Assembly (NCBI GenBank): GCA_964304625.1 | Contig: OZ199840.1 | Coordinates: 10,044,001 to 10,108,000, forward strand | From: Kudoa neothunni | Taxonomy: Eukaryota; Cnidaria | DNA: 64,000 bases | Direction: 5' to 3' | Shown here: positions 35,541 through 48,742 of the stretch, in pieces | Layout: each line of letters starts with the position of its first letter | Position numbering within the stretch: position 1 is the first letter of the stretch | The notes under the pieces: model-generated | What the model saw: the letters and a program-made list of their open reading frames with translations, nothing else | Database searches by the model: none | What the model was told of the DNA's origin: nothing | Position numbers and translations under genes: made by a program

Positions 35541-36524
35541 ACCACACACTTCCTTTTCTTGTTAAGTTATATTTTCTCAAAATTAGTATATTCTTTTCTT
35601 CATTCAATTATTTTTGCGCCAAACTAATTAAATATTTATAGATGAAGCGATATTGCATAATTTAATCCATTGTGATAATACTGCGTATAGAAAGGAAATA
35701 TGTATAGGCGTTATAGGACAAATTGAAGCGTCATATTTTAATAAATGATAAACATTAATGAATGTTATAAAAACATATCAAATATATGGTACCCGCCTTT
35801 AATTATTGAGAATTAAACCCGTTTTGGTAAGTATTAACGTGAACCCCTAAAACTATGCATGGACATCACCGGAATCCTATTATACAACGTGAGGGAAATC
35901 CAAACTAAAACGTTATCCTTATATTTTTTAATCATTCGTGTCATTATAATTACTTTATTTATATATAAAAGATAACATTTGATTTTACGCTTGAAACATG
36001 ATTTTTAAGGCGTGTAAATAAACCGTCGGCACATTGAACACATTTTTACCTGAATATATGTCGTCTCCTTTTTACAAAAGTTAATATGAACAAAATTGGC
36101 ATAACTATAGGAGATTACACAAACTTATAAGCTAAAATATGGTGTTTTGATGGATAAAAACCCAGATTTAAGAAAAGTGGGGTCTCAAAGACCCTCTATT
36201 GGCCCCGGGAGGGTTAATTAATAAAATAATAATTTTCAAAATAACTATGAAAAATAATCAAAATTTATTTATTTTTTTGTATTATTATACGTGTAAGAAA
36301 AAGTGTTTGAGTAAAAATTTTGTGGATTTGTATAGAAGTTGAATGGATTAAATTGAACGAGTGCCTTCCGAATAACATTTTAAAACCTATTCTCTATTAC
36401 GAACTAACCTATAATTCATTTAATGAATGTATGGACCAAGTTAAATAGAAACGAGCATTTCTAATAACCAAAACGTTATACACTTATTATAATATTGATT
36501 TTGGTTCTGAGTAGATTTTTAGAT

Positions 36525-39500
36525 ATGAATCGTCTATCAGTTATTTTTTTTCTGCAACTTTTGTGTCGCAATATCACCACATGTATAAAATAATGACTAA
36601 TATATAAATTGCTGATATACTCATAGTTAAAGCATTTGACTCGTATAAACTGGACTCTGGTGAGTTCCCTTATCAAGAGAATGGCTCCACGGATGTCACT
36701 AAAATTCTTACCAGATTCTATGTAAGGGAAGATGGCACCTGTCAAAAATTTTATTATAAAGGAAGTGGTGGTAATTCCAATAACTTTGGAACTGAACATG
36801 AATGTCTGGATCATCGTAAGTAATATTAACTTTGATAGATATTTATTTTATATTTTAGTAAAAGACCTTAGTAAATGGGAAACTCTCCAAGGCTGTAAGG
36901 AAGGATACATTGCGGAAGGTCCGTGCACCAAGAACTCCATCACTAAATGGGGTTTTGTTGCCAGCGCAAGCACCTGTACTTCATTTACCTACGGAGGTTG
37001 TGGTGGTAACAATAATCGGTTTGATACTGAAGACAATTGTAAAAAAGCATGTGACGGTAAAATTATACAGTAGGTGACAGGTCGTGGGCGCAAAAATAGG
37101 AATTGGGTTCAATGTGCCCACGACCCCCTCAAATGCTCTTGAACCGTCATGGCGCATTCAAGCAATACAAAATTTTAGTACGTGCTCTTGCTATTTAATC
37201 TCCTTTATATATCACTATTTTTGTATTAACACCATGAAATATATTTAATAAAAATAAATTTTCTCATAGCAATGAGTTAGAGGTTAAATGCGATTAATCT
37301 AGTCGATCCTCGACTTTAATTTGTTTCTACAAATTATTTAGACAATGTGATGATAATGCTACCGATTTCTGTCACAAGAATTAAATAAAATAGTAAATAC
37401 AATTCATACATCCAATTTTATTACAATCAACATTTTTTTTAATCATAAGGTTTAGACGATCTTCAATAAAAACATGCAGAGAAATTTCTTAATGAATAAT
37501 TATACCTTAAGGAAGTGCTGTGAAACAAATAAATTATTTTTTGTACTAAAGAGAAGTAGTAGTAAGAATTAATAGTCAAGATAAATTTAATATACAGTAT
37601 GGTCTCGATATTGTAAGGTTTGATATAGGGTAGTCGTTATTTTTTTCAAATTTCTGTAACCAACATTCTAACCTTTTCGATGCATATAGTCTTCTACTTT
37701 CGATTTATATCTGGAAATACGAAATAATATTTAAAAAATGTATTTTTCGTAAAATTCAGGGTCTTGTTAAAATTTGCAGTGGTTACTTCAAGTTTAATCC
37801 GATTAATCCACTAAATTACACATCCGAACGCTCGGTATTGTGAAAGAAACAAACTTTCGTAAAAATGTGAACAATTCGATATTATGATTCAATTACCTCA
37901 ATCCGAAATACCAAAAATTACACTATAGCGCGATAGAATACAATTAATTCAGTTATTGTGAGTTTTATTCGAATTAAATTTAGATTTTCTTTTTTGTGTA
38001 GAATTATATCTAATAAATCTGATATAACGAACTCCAATGTTGTTACTCTCAGTAAAGGAATTACAAATAAAAGCTACACCCAACTTCAAATGGCGTTGTA
38101 TGGTTGTATTGTGTCAGAACACCAAAAAATTCGATATTCTAGAATTTTTATCACTGGTTTAAGTGGAACAAAAAACTTCTTAAAAATTTTAAGATTCCGT
38201 GTTGTTTAAAAATTCATTCTTCATTGAGAAGGAGAAAAGCTGATGATAATATTGTTAATGGTTAGGTAATCCAATTTTATTAGGTAAAAAATAGATCTGA
38301 AAAAGAAAACATATTAAAGCTCGATAAGACCGCTCTTCCCCAAGAACAGCCTACTCAACAAACATATGATATAAAGAAGAAGTAGAATTAAAATTTATAA
38401 AACAATCAAAAAACCAGTAATAGAATTGTAGAGTGCATAATTTAATGGGATAAAAATTTCTATATATTGTCATCGGTAAATTTAAAGGGACACCCTATTT
38501 TAAAGGAATTTATGAACTTTCTGTTAAATATTAACGATCAAAAATTGATTGAATATCTTCAACTATACTCTTGATATTATAAGAACTCTTGATTAGTTGT
38601 TCGCGAATGTTAAGGAAAAGTTCGTATACTGTTGGATCGATGTCCCTCACATCTTTAATTCAATAATACAAACGAGATAGATTATATTTTTATTAAAAAA
38701 TAAAATAATTATTATTGTTGCACGTGCGCGAAATATCAACAAAGGGTAGTGAAAGAACAGGTCCCGAATTAGTGGGCAATATCGAAACCTTGCTGTATAT
38801 TGATATGCGTAAATTTCATAAAATTAATTTACATACTCAATACGATATAACGAACGCATGTAATTTTCGATGGATTAAATCGGCTTCTATAAATAAACGT
38901 CAAGTTTTTCGATTTTTTATGCATAAAGGAGATTATATACAGGTCTGCGCAAACATCTCAATGCCGCAAAAAATACAAATTAACATCATACAATATTTAA
39001 TAAAATTATATTTCAGTTTCACCATTTTAATATAGTTATAGTACCATAGAGGTTTTTCCTCTCGAAAGAGATATTCCGTACCCTGAAAGAACATGCCTAA
39101 TCTTAGCAAAAATTTTTACCGCGAATGAAGACAACGGTAACTCGAAGAATCCATAAAAATTGTCGGCAATTTTATATTGCTGAAATCTTTTTTTTAAACA
39201 ATTTGAGTAGTGCATTTCAACAAAAGTTTCAGCATTAGAAAGTGAGCGTGCTGTTTGACAAAATTTTTAGAAAAAAACTTCTAGGTCTTGTGTAACTATC
39301 TATTATTTTAAATGGTAATCCATCATACACCACTACTGAAACAAGATAAATCATTATCTTTTGATTGTTGTGATCTTTAAATAACAAAAGGGGGCAGGAG
39401 AGACACGCTTTAACGATTCTATCATGGAATGATACTTCGATAATGCATATGTTTCTACACATGGTTTTGTACGTAACATTAACTTATAGTATTTGTAAAC

Positions 39501-41026
39501 AAAATCATTTAAATAACTTCCAAGTTAACTCAATCCTTAATATAATTATCCATATCACAACTTTTCTGCACATTCTTATTAAGGCGCGCTTTCCGAAACA
39601 AGCCGAAAAAATAAACGTCCAAACAGCCTGATATAATCGACGTTTTAAATCTAAAATTACATGCCCTAAATATAATTAAAAAAATTTATCGTACTTACTA
39701 GTTGGATTTTGCTTTGAAAAAGTTCTTAATATTTTATTGGTAAAATTCTGACTTTCTTAAATCGTAAATCGTAAATCTTCGTTTCTAGATCTATGACCGT
39801 TGATAACATTTGATATTTTCGTTTTCTGAAAAATTTTTACATTTTTCTCAAATAAATTAGAGCATCATTCATAGAAATATTAAATTTTTTTAATATTTTG
39901 TGATTATTTGTAATTTTTAATCCATTATTAAGTCTCATAATGGATTATTTATTAACCAAAATCTTATTTAAAGAGGATAGAGATTTTAAGTTAAAACAAT
40001 TGAGTACTTTAATTTTTCTGTTTCTCTATTCGATATTCTTTCATAATATGGCGTATCTACTCCTTCTCTCAAAAAACGAAGCTGCTTGATTCTCTTCAAG
40101 TGCTCACTGCCCTTCAAATGTCCATGAGTCGTAAATGTGAGCTAATTCTTTATTTATTTCGATTTAAACCAAAAATTAAGGTTTTAATAATTTCGCATAA
40201 TTGTTATGCTTTTATTTGATCTCTTAAATTAGTAACTGAATAGTGTAAGTCATCAAATCATGACGGGTGAGCACGAGCCGTCACCCACAGTAAATAATTC
40301 GCATTATTTATCTTTGTTTTAGTGGATCCTAATAATAAAGCCCCTAATAAATATGACTGTGGACTTTCGCCGAAATATCCCACAAGTGATGAGGTTAAAG
40401 TTGCAATAATAAAAGCACAAGATACACAAACCAAGTGTCATTATGCTATTGTTGATAAATCAGAAACCAGAGGAATATTCCCTACTTTCAGCAAATGTCT
40501 CTCAACGTGCTATGGTATGTTTTATAAATATGCATACAATTACTAATGTTTAGAAACGAGTGCTCTGATTAATGCATGCAGACAGGAAGAACCAGATCAA
40601 GATAACACTGCTGAAGGAGAACCAGTCGTGAAGTTTTACTATAAGAAAACGGAACAAGCATGTTTGCCATTCCTTACGAAACCAAAAAATTCAGGATTTG
40701 ATGCAACTAAAAATTACTTTAATACAGAAGAAGAATGTATGAGCTACTGTCCAGTCGCTGAAGGTAAAATTGTCTCACTACCAACAAATATTAATTAAAA
40801 ATTAGACAAAATAAAAGAGATGACGTATCATGTATCAAAGGATATTTGCAACCTAAAAACGGCGCCTACACAGTCAGGTTCATTGAGTAGCGTAATTAAA
40901 TGGTACCACCTTAATAGTGGTGAATCCTCAACGTGTACAAGTACAACCCATGGAGGAGTTGGAGATATTACTAGCTTCTTTGATTCAGAAGATGAATGCA
41001 AAAATTTATGTGAGAACGCGCAATAA
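36525..41026 (+). CDS. Kunitz gene 2: secreted five-module Kunitz protein with transposon in intron 3
   Basis: Predicted 355 residues. Exons: 36525-36582, 36627-36815, 36859-37056, 40323-40514, 40554-40763, 40806-41026 (1068 bp), all phase 1 and the same lengths as the other two genes to within 3-6 bp. It begins with a signal peptide (MNRLSVIFFLQLLCRN). Module 2 is a complete six-cysteine Kunitz domain (QGCKEG, EGPCTKN, STCTSFTYGGCGGNNNRF, DNCKKAC) with P1 threonine. Modules 1 and 3-5 are cysteine-reduced as in gene 1. Introns are 39-44 bp except intron 3 (37057-40322, 3266 bp), which would be 46 bp without the inserted element at 37073-40286. If the long intron is not removed, translation ends at 37071-37073 and gives a short product with only modules 1 and 2. 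All coding exons are intact. Confidence 0.85.
37073..40286 (-). mobile_element. 3.2-kb DNA transposon in Kunitz gene 2 intron (hAT-like)
   Basis: The ends GGTGACAGGTCGTG and, reversed, GGGTGACGGCTCGTG form imperfect inverted repeats. ACAGTA flanks both sides (37067-37072 and 40287-40292). Removing the element and one ACAGTA restores a 46-bp intron. On the minus strand, 40145-40040 reads TTHGHLKGSEHLKRIKQLR (BED-finger-like) and 39462-39235 reads VVVYDGLPFKIIDSYTRPRS, similar to the 'GLPF..V' region of hAT transposases. A 6-bp duplication is short for hAT (usually 8), so the superfamily is uncertain. Confidence 0.65.
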
Positions 41027-41640
41027 TTCACATTAAATGTTATTTTTAGCGATCTTATATATCATTACAAATATTATATACGGTTATTTTTATTTTTTAT
41101 ATCTATTGTGAGTTCTTTGGCGTCTAATGCATTATTAAAAAATATTGATCAAAAATGTTATTATGAATTTTATTGTCACATTAACTCATTATATGCATTC
41201 ATATAAGTTTTAAAATATTCAGTAATAGAAATAAACCAATAACATCATTATCATTTAAATTTACGAACTAAGATTACATAATTATTTTAATATACCAGAA
41301 ATAATCAACATCGCCTTTGTTTTAATAATAACTCATTGAACAATGAATTTAAATGTGGACTAGTGAAATTTCCACATAATTAATGATTTTGGGTATATTT
41401 ATTCACATTCTAACATTTTGTATATTATTTTGTTTACTTTTTAATATAACAGAATTTTATTCACAACGGACAGTGTAATAAATTAATTTTAGGTAAATTA
41501 CTTCCTTGTTCCCACATAAACAAAAACGTATATTAATGTTGTAAAATATTATAATAATTCAAAGTTTTTTATAAATAGAAATGCGAGTATAATACTCAAT
41601 TGATATTCGTAACGAATTATGTAACATAGTAAGTAATCAA
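41027..41640 (+). repeat. 3' flank duplicated from Kunitz gene 1
   Basis: Counterpart of 30910-31520. The similarity fades towards 41640. Confidence 0.6.
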
Positions 41641-42024
41641 TTTCACGCAATTTTTAAAAACCTATTTAGTTTGAATACTGATTCGTCATTGTTTATATAA
41701 TGTGTTTCTTATAATATTTCAACCAAAATTTGTATAAAAGTTATTTTAATAAGTTGCGAAATTATGTAATCAGAAGTCACGTGATTGATCAATTCCCCAC
41801 ATTTTCTTGGGTACTTGTTGTTTATTATTATTTTAAGTCAATATTCAATGCCAAAAAACTCCTACACCTGTATCTGTTGTCGCAAAGTACAATTTTAAGT
41901 ATTATTGTGAAAGTCTCCAATCTAATGACCGAAAAACTGTCACTATATCGTGTTTTTAAATATCTATTATCTCGACTCCTAATGGCATCCTAGAGATGAG
42001 AAATAAAATAATCAAAATCCATAA

Positions 42025-42420
42025 ATGTTCGCAGAATCTAAAAATAGAAATTATTTACATGTAGGACAATTTAATTCTGTTGATGAAGATGTATATGAGC
42101 GGATTGAGTGCACACTAAGAAAAAAGATTGCAGTAAGCATCGTCGCGATAATCATCAAGAGAAATCTATCAGCCAAAGAAAAAGGTTTACCTTTGTGTGC
42201 TATTCGTGGTGGGTTTCGCTGTTTTAAAAAAGTTTTAACATTTAAAAATCGAATTTAATTAACTAATCTGCTGATGCTACCGCTGAAACTACTTCATAGT
42301 AGACCAATCAAATCAAAACATTTTTTAAAAGATACTTTGAACATTTTATTTAGAATGTAGACGAAACTGTCTTATTCCACTGATAGCAGCAAGAAGTGTA
42401 TTTCATATATCGTTGAAAAA
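42025..42420 (+). pseudogene. Tigger transposase fragment
   Basis: The frame NSVDEDVYERIECTLRKK ... SAKEKGLPLCAIRGGFRCFK matches the CENP-B-type HTH of Tigger transposases. Further on, NVDETVLFH followed by stops (42355-42385) is the start of the DDD core. The rest is gone. Confidence 0.6.
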
Positions 42421-42429
42421 TATTTTTGT

Positions 42430-45400
42430 GTTGTTAACACGTTTCTCGAGTTTTAATTATCGTTTAAAAATTAATATATAGTTAATCAGCCTTTATAAAC
42501 GCAATTTAACCATTATTAAACGTCAATTTTTTCTGAGATGATTGTGCACGCGAGTGAGTGAAACTGGACGTGACCGATTTGACGCACTTTTCTTGGTCCC
42601 GAGGGAATTACGTGAAATTTGTTCCGTACTGTAATTCCATAGTTTGTAATTTCATGGATTGATTACCATTTAAAATTAATATGAATATTACAACATAATT
42701 TATAATGATGTGGCCTTAAGTTTTTTATATTAACTTCAAATAATATATTACTTTTTATTTTTCATTTATTAAAAGAATATTATGAATATTTATATCAACA
42801 ATACATACAGATCAAATAGTACGTTCGCGCGATTTTAAAGTCAATTTTAGGCAAAATGATGCATATTATCAACAAAGCGTTTTAAATTACAATATTTTAT
42901 TGATTTTTTGTCTGAAAATTATTTTTCAGGTGTAAAAACTCAACTGAATTAAGTTTATAAACGTCAACTTAAGTAAGGTGTCCAACACGTATTAAATTAT
43001 ATATGAAAAAGCAAAAGTAAGTATTAGCCGTATTGCGTATTACCTGCAACCCACTGTAGTAGGTATAACTTTATTCATACTGCTGTGAAGAAGAGTCAAG
43101 CTCACTAAATAATTTTCTACAATCGCTTTCATTAAGTTAGTTAATGTATGCAATAAATTATCTGTCATCTTTTTTTTTAGTTATTATTTTCATAAATTTT
43201 GGATTCATTATGAGTTTGATTGAATTCATTACAGTTCGATTCATTATCTTCTTCGATGTGCGCGTTCGGGTCAGTTGATACATCGCCGTTCATTATTATA
43301 TTCGCCATCTTCAGATGCAACCTTACGTTTTGAGTCAGCCGAATTATTGTTTATAACCCATATGAGGATCACAAGTATTTCTATACCGACCTCAGACGGT
43401 TTTATCGATTTTAGTAGGTGGTTATGCGGTAGTTGGTGCAAAATAAAGAACGGTCGTAAAACATTGGGTCCATATTTTTGATAACCATGGCATAATTAAA
43501 CTTAAAATGAATTAAAATGTTGAAGCTTGATGTTAATGGTAGTATGGGATTATCAGAATTACGGATCTTACAAAAAATTTCTGTTGTGAGGAAGGAAAAT
43601 ATAAAAATGTGCTCATTATTACATCATCAGTCATCTTGTCAGGAATCATCGATAACTTGTTTTCCCCTAATAGTGAAATTCCTCTCCAAAGTGTTTTTTA
43701 CCGCAAATAAATAAGAATAATAAAGTAAAAAGTTATATGTGATCAATAACTTATTTTTAAAATCCTATATAGCATTAAATTCTTCCTAAGTTTTAGCATA
43801 TGTTTTTATGCGATATAATCAGTCGAATACATTGTTTTTGTTGTAAAATAAAATATAAAATGATAATATAATTGATTAAAATTTAGTTATTCGCCTAATA
43901 ACATACAAAACTAATGGAAATAAAATTAATCTTATAATCCATCCACATGCACCATTGTTGTAGAAAGAGTCACCATCAATAAAGAGACTTTATTTAACCA
44001 ATTTATACTTGGACCAAAAGGGGACCACTGAGCCTTTGTGTAACTCTTTGAAAAATCTTATAAAAACATACATAGGATAAACAAATTTTTTCTACTCCTG
44101 TAAATATAATTACATAAAATTTATGATATAATTTACGTAACATTAATTTTGTGATATAGAATATCCCTATAATTTTATAAGCAATTAATTAAATTTTGGA
44201 TCAGAAAGGGACCTCCTGAGATTTCTAGGGTTAATAAGATTCTCACCAATGTCGTGAGGCTACTTTGTTTTCGCTATACGTTGTGCGATGTAATAGGACG
44301 CTGTAAGCATTGGTTTTTACTCTGGCATGAAACCAAATTTTGGCAATGTCCATGCGGTTCCAAATCTATTCCTTCTTACCTCAAATTTAGCTCGATAATC
44401 AGATGTATGAGTAGGATGTACAGATTCTAGGTGTTGCTTTAGAATCGAAGGTTTCATAGAACCGTTTCCAAGTATCATTGAGCATAAAACTCATTGAGAT
44501 TTCTCGAGCCCATCCACAACAATTAGATCAACCCCATACTGTATATAAGAATCCAGACACGTACGTTTCTTCGATATGACAAAATATAAACTGATTTGAG
44601 TTGGTAATGGTCATATGACTAAAATTCAATTTACTGTGAATGTGCAAAAATACCTTGTTCGGTGCTTTGTGAACAAAAATAAATTTGATAAAACTCGTTT
44701 CATTGTCGTAAGGAATTAACTTTACTACATACGAAATTTTTATATTCTACTATGATGTCCAACAATTTACCCCCTAACCTACCCAAATTTACCCCCGGGT
44801 GGGAACCTCTGCTTTAGCATAACTTGAAGAAAACCTGCTGGCTATGCGTTTAGATCGTTATCATTTTCAATAATGTGGTTTTAACTGAAACACTTTTGTA
44901 ATTGGACTTTGGAAAATAAATTATTCGTTTATTAAAGGATAGTATTTAACTTGCTGATTTTTTAAAAATACGAGGATGATGTTATATAATTTATTTTCAT
45001 TATTAAATGATCAGCTACAGAAATATAAGTATATATTGTAAACAGTATTTTTGAAATTATTATATTAATTAGTTGGATATATTTTAAATGTTTCGTAATC
45101 ACTCTTGCTTTCTCATTCTATTCAAATTGAACTGGTGAATTTTTATTGCCTTTGGAAAATCATCAATTTTTGTGATGAAAAATCAAAGGACGACCCAAAC
45201 ATCTCCCTGATATGAACGTATAAAGTTGGCTCATAAATCATTTTAAATCATTTTTCTAGAGGTTAAATCTACTCCAGATGTAATTCAAAGATTACTTCAG
45301 AAAGTTTTTATATATTAAAATAATCTGGCATTGTTTTGTTGATTGAACAGTATAATTTTATATAAATTGTACTAATAAGACTGACAGAAAATCTTGCAAC

Positions 45401-46490
45401 AATATCACTCAATTCGTTCTACTAGTTACGCTAACAGTTTTGGGTGTATAAATGGCCACCAAAGAAAATTGACGATTTTTAAATTAAAGCGAGTCCTATA
45501 ACTCTAAAGATCCCTAAAAGTAATAATTTTTTAATTGAACTCCTTTAATAATTCTTTATACATATAGTCGTCTATTATAAATCGGATTTCTTGACTCTAA
45601 TGCCTTTAACCAAATATAAACTGGAGCATACAAATTATTATTTTATCCCTGATCCATTTTTATTTTTAATAAATCAAAACTTAATTTATATGAGGAAATT
45701 AATTAGACATTTTTTTTGGAATTTCCAAACCAGAAATATGAACGAGGTCAAAATCGTGTATTGTAAAAGATTTGTCGGCTTTCGTTCGCAAATTTTTAAA
45801 TAATGGAAAAATAATTTTTTTATTTCTAAATGATTTACATTGATATTATGTATGTAATTAATCTAAGAAAAGGATGTAGAAAATTAAGGTTGTAGCCGAA
45901 AAACTACGTAAGATCGATATCTATTGTTTCTAAAAAAACTTTATTTGAAATTTTTAAGTTCATTTACATAACAAACTATCTTAATTTACAAAAATAGTTT
46001 GCCTCCGATAATTATATTTTAGAGAAGAAGAAAAAAAATACGTAAAATCGATTACCTACTGTATTAAGATAATATATAAATGGTGAATAAATGTGTTTAT
46101 TGTTAATTCTGAATGAAAAAAATCTTATCTCTACGACACTTTCACAATATTATGAATGCGTTAGTCTATTACATTGATGCTTTTGTAATCTGAGCTTTAT
46201 ATTTTTATTTAAATATTTTCACTTTTTGTTTTATAGAAATTTTTTCCTCATTTATTTAAAAATTAAAGGAAGATATAATATGTGGAAGTAAATATATAAA
46301 GTAATTATTTTAGAATAATTTAAAATTATTATTTAATATCTATTTGGTTAAATCATGAAAAATGCTTAGCTAACGCTTATAGGAACCCTTCAGCATTGGT
46401 ACAATAAACAGAATCGACATGTATTTTCGGTGACATGATTTTTATGTTTCCAGAAATTTGATTCATTTAATAAACATTTGGAACAATACT
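42430..46490. other. 4-kb AT-rich intergenic with old repeat ends
   Basis: No gene recognised. Near 46057 a Tigger-like end (reverse of CAGTAGGTAATCGATTTTAC, followed by TA) is visible, matching the end at 62982. Around 44200-44220 and 44760-44810 there are piggyBac-like GGGTTAA and CCCC-rich bits. Small frames at 43275-43714 and 45591-45803 look spurious. Confidence 0.4.
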
Positions 46491-46495
46491 TAATA

Positions 46496-48455
46496 TAGTC
46501 GAGATTGGATATTGCGTAATTCAAAATTTTCAACGTTATCCTTTATAGAGAGTAAGTTGGCTTTAGGAAATTATTATTATCTTACTATGATGTAAATGCA
46601 TTTGGTAATAAAAAAATAATATAATACAAAAAGTCTCGTTATTATGTGGTTTTTTGTCGTCGATTGGTTTAAATCAAATAGTGTTTTCTTCATTATGCCC
46701 AATGAACACTGCAATACTTCAGAGAAAATGGAAATCTTCCATTACTACAATTCGATAAAAATGTTGAAGGGCGCGAAATCAATGACAATTTCTAAGTTCA
46801 AATTTAGTGGTATAGTAGTCTTCTGTTGAATATTAATGTAAAATCATATTTAAGATCATTCAACATTTGATAGAATTCTCTCGCACCAACATAAATTCAA
46901 AAATACAGATATTTAAAGTAAAGGGAAGAGAGGAGAAGAGACATTCTGCAGGCAGATTCAAAAATATAGATGATGAAGTGTATGATTGGTTTGTTAAACA
47001 ACGGTCGAATCGTAACGTTCTGTCGGGAGATGCCATTATCAAAAGGGCTTCTTATATTGCATATGAGAACAAAATTGCCAATTTTAAGGCCAAAATGGGA
47101 GGGCTTTCAGTGTTCAAGTCAAGATATGAGAAGGTTTTCAAAAAGTTGTTCCATGGTGAGGCTGCGAGTGCATATGTTGCATTAGTCGACTCATTGATTA
47201 TTGAAAACATTGATTTAATTAATGCATATAATCCAAAAGACGTTATAAACAGTGATGAAACTGCTCTTTATTATGAGCAGTTACAAAATAGTAGTTATGA
47301 TTTAACGGAGGAATTCAAAATAAGGGGAAAATTATCCAAAAAAGGTGACTGTTTTACTGTTCTCGGCCTTAAATGTGGATAAGTTCCCATTAGTTTTTAT
47401 CGGGAAATTTCAAAATCCTAGGTGTTTTAAAGAAGTTAAATATCTACCGTGTGAATGTTATTCACAAAAAAGCGCATGGATGACGTGTACTATATTTATA
47501 CAGCTAATGAAAAATTTTACCCGATGGATGATAAATGAGAATAGAAAAGTCTTAATTTAGTCGGACCAATGTCCAGGCCACTCAAAAAATATTGATTGCT
47601 TTGAAAATATCAAATTTTTGTCGCTATTCAAAAATACAACTCCTATTTTACGATCCCGGCGATTTAGACATCATTCGTTGCCTTAAAAGCAGTTACAAAA
47701 GTTCAACTACCGATTGAATGGTTTTATGCGAAGATTTTGTCATAAAAAAATATACATTGCTTGACTCAATCTTAGCACTAAATTTTGGGGCAGTATTCCG
47801 TCGAAAATTATTATTAATTGCTTTAAAAAATCAAAAATATTGGGAGATATTAAATAAAATTACGATAATAATGTTATTATCAATTTATAGAACAAGATGT
47901 GAGAGAGATACCACAAATCAGCAGCAGTTCTCAAGGTAATATTTTACGTATACCAAACGAATTTTTTTAGATAAAATCAAATATTCAGAAATATGTTTGG
48001 TGATGATTATGAAACAACATGTGGGGAAGAAAATAATTTGAATTTATTGTCCATGAATGAAGAATCTGATGATAGCGAGACAATCATTGAAGAAATCAAA
48101 ATTTCAATTAAACAAATGAAAAATACAGTGAACGTTCTGAGGGAAGCTTTTATTAAAGATCTGTCGGATTTGTTTGATTTATAACCCGTAATGGAACGAT
48201 TTTCAAAAATATCATGAGAAAGATTCCAAAAAACTAAAATTACTAGCTTTTTCGACAAAATTTTATAAATTACATTTAATCAAATAATATATTTTTATTT
48301 AAAAATTGATTTGCACGACTTATCATCTGACGTAAGCACAAGAAAATCGTAATTTTATTGGTGATGCGCATGCGTAAACTAGATATTGTGGAAAAACTTT
48401 TATTGCGTGGTTATTTGCTGGTTCCGAATAACCACACAATATCCAATCTCGACTA
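46496..48455 (+). mobile_element. Second pogo/Tigger transposon
   Basis: A 1960-bp element. The left end TAGTCGAGATTGGATATTG is repeated inverted at the right end, and TA flanks both sides (46494-46495, 48456-48457). Near the right end is a small palindrome built on GTGGTTATT. It carries a broken transposase on the plus strand. Confidence 0.8.
46867..48184 (+). pseudogene. Tigger transposase, broken
   Basis: 46867-47382 contains the CENP-B-type HTH (DDEVYDWFVKQRSNRNVLSG ... FKSRYEKVFKKLFHGEAAS) and the first catalytic aspartate (NSDETALYYEQ). A frameshift leads into 47345-47560 (KNPRCF-like segment and SAWMT). A TAG precedes the second aspartate block (SDQCPGHSKN). The third survives only after another frameshift (GDLDIIRCLKS). 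An acidic C-terminal segment lies at 47993-48184. It is clearly dead and more decayed than the copy at 12195-14149. Confidence 0.75.
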
Positions 48456-48742
48456 TACTCTCTATAACACATAGTATTACCATTATTTTGCTAAAGCTTA
48501 ATATTTTATTTCGATGTTACGCTAAAAAACAATGTATCGTGGAAACACTTAATTCCATAAATAGTTATAATTAATTTATCACGTCGATTTGAGTTCGATA
48601 ACAAAAAATTGGTTTAGCTTAATTTTTTAATAACTTGAATAATTATTATCTAGTTTAAGCTTTTCTAAAAAACAATAAATAAGTGAAATTCGGGTCAATT
48701 GTATTCCGAACCATCAATTGGTAGGCCATTTAATTGTCAATC

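Larger units (their letters stand above)
34019..36213 (-). mobile_element. piggyBac transposon
   Basis: A 2195-bp element flanked by TTAA at 34015-34018 and 36214-36217. Its ends read CCCTC... and ...GAGGG, the signature of piggyBac insertions. The right terminus GACCCTCTATTGGCCCCGGG resembles other piggyBac-like ends in this window (52980, 54780). It carries a broken transposase on the minus strand and appears to hold a secondary insertion at about 34575-35265. Confidence 0.8.

Noticed and set aside
37958-39035. Plus-strand frames (37958-38209, 38715-39035) inside the transposon in Kunitz gene 2
   Set aside because: Composition is AT-driven with no recognisable motif. The recognisable protein pieces in this element are on the minus strand.
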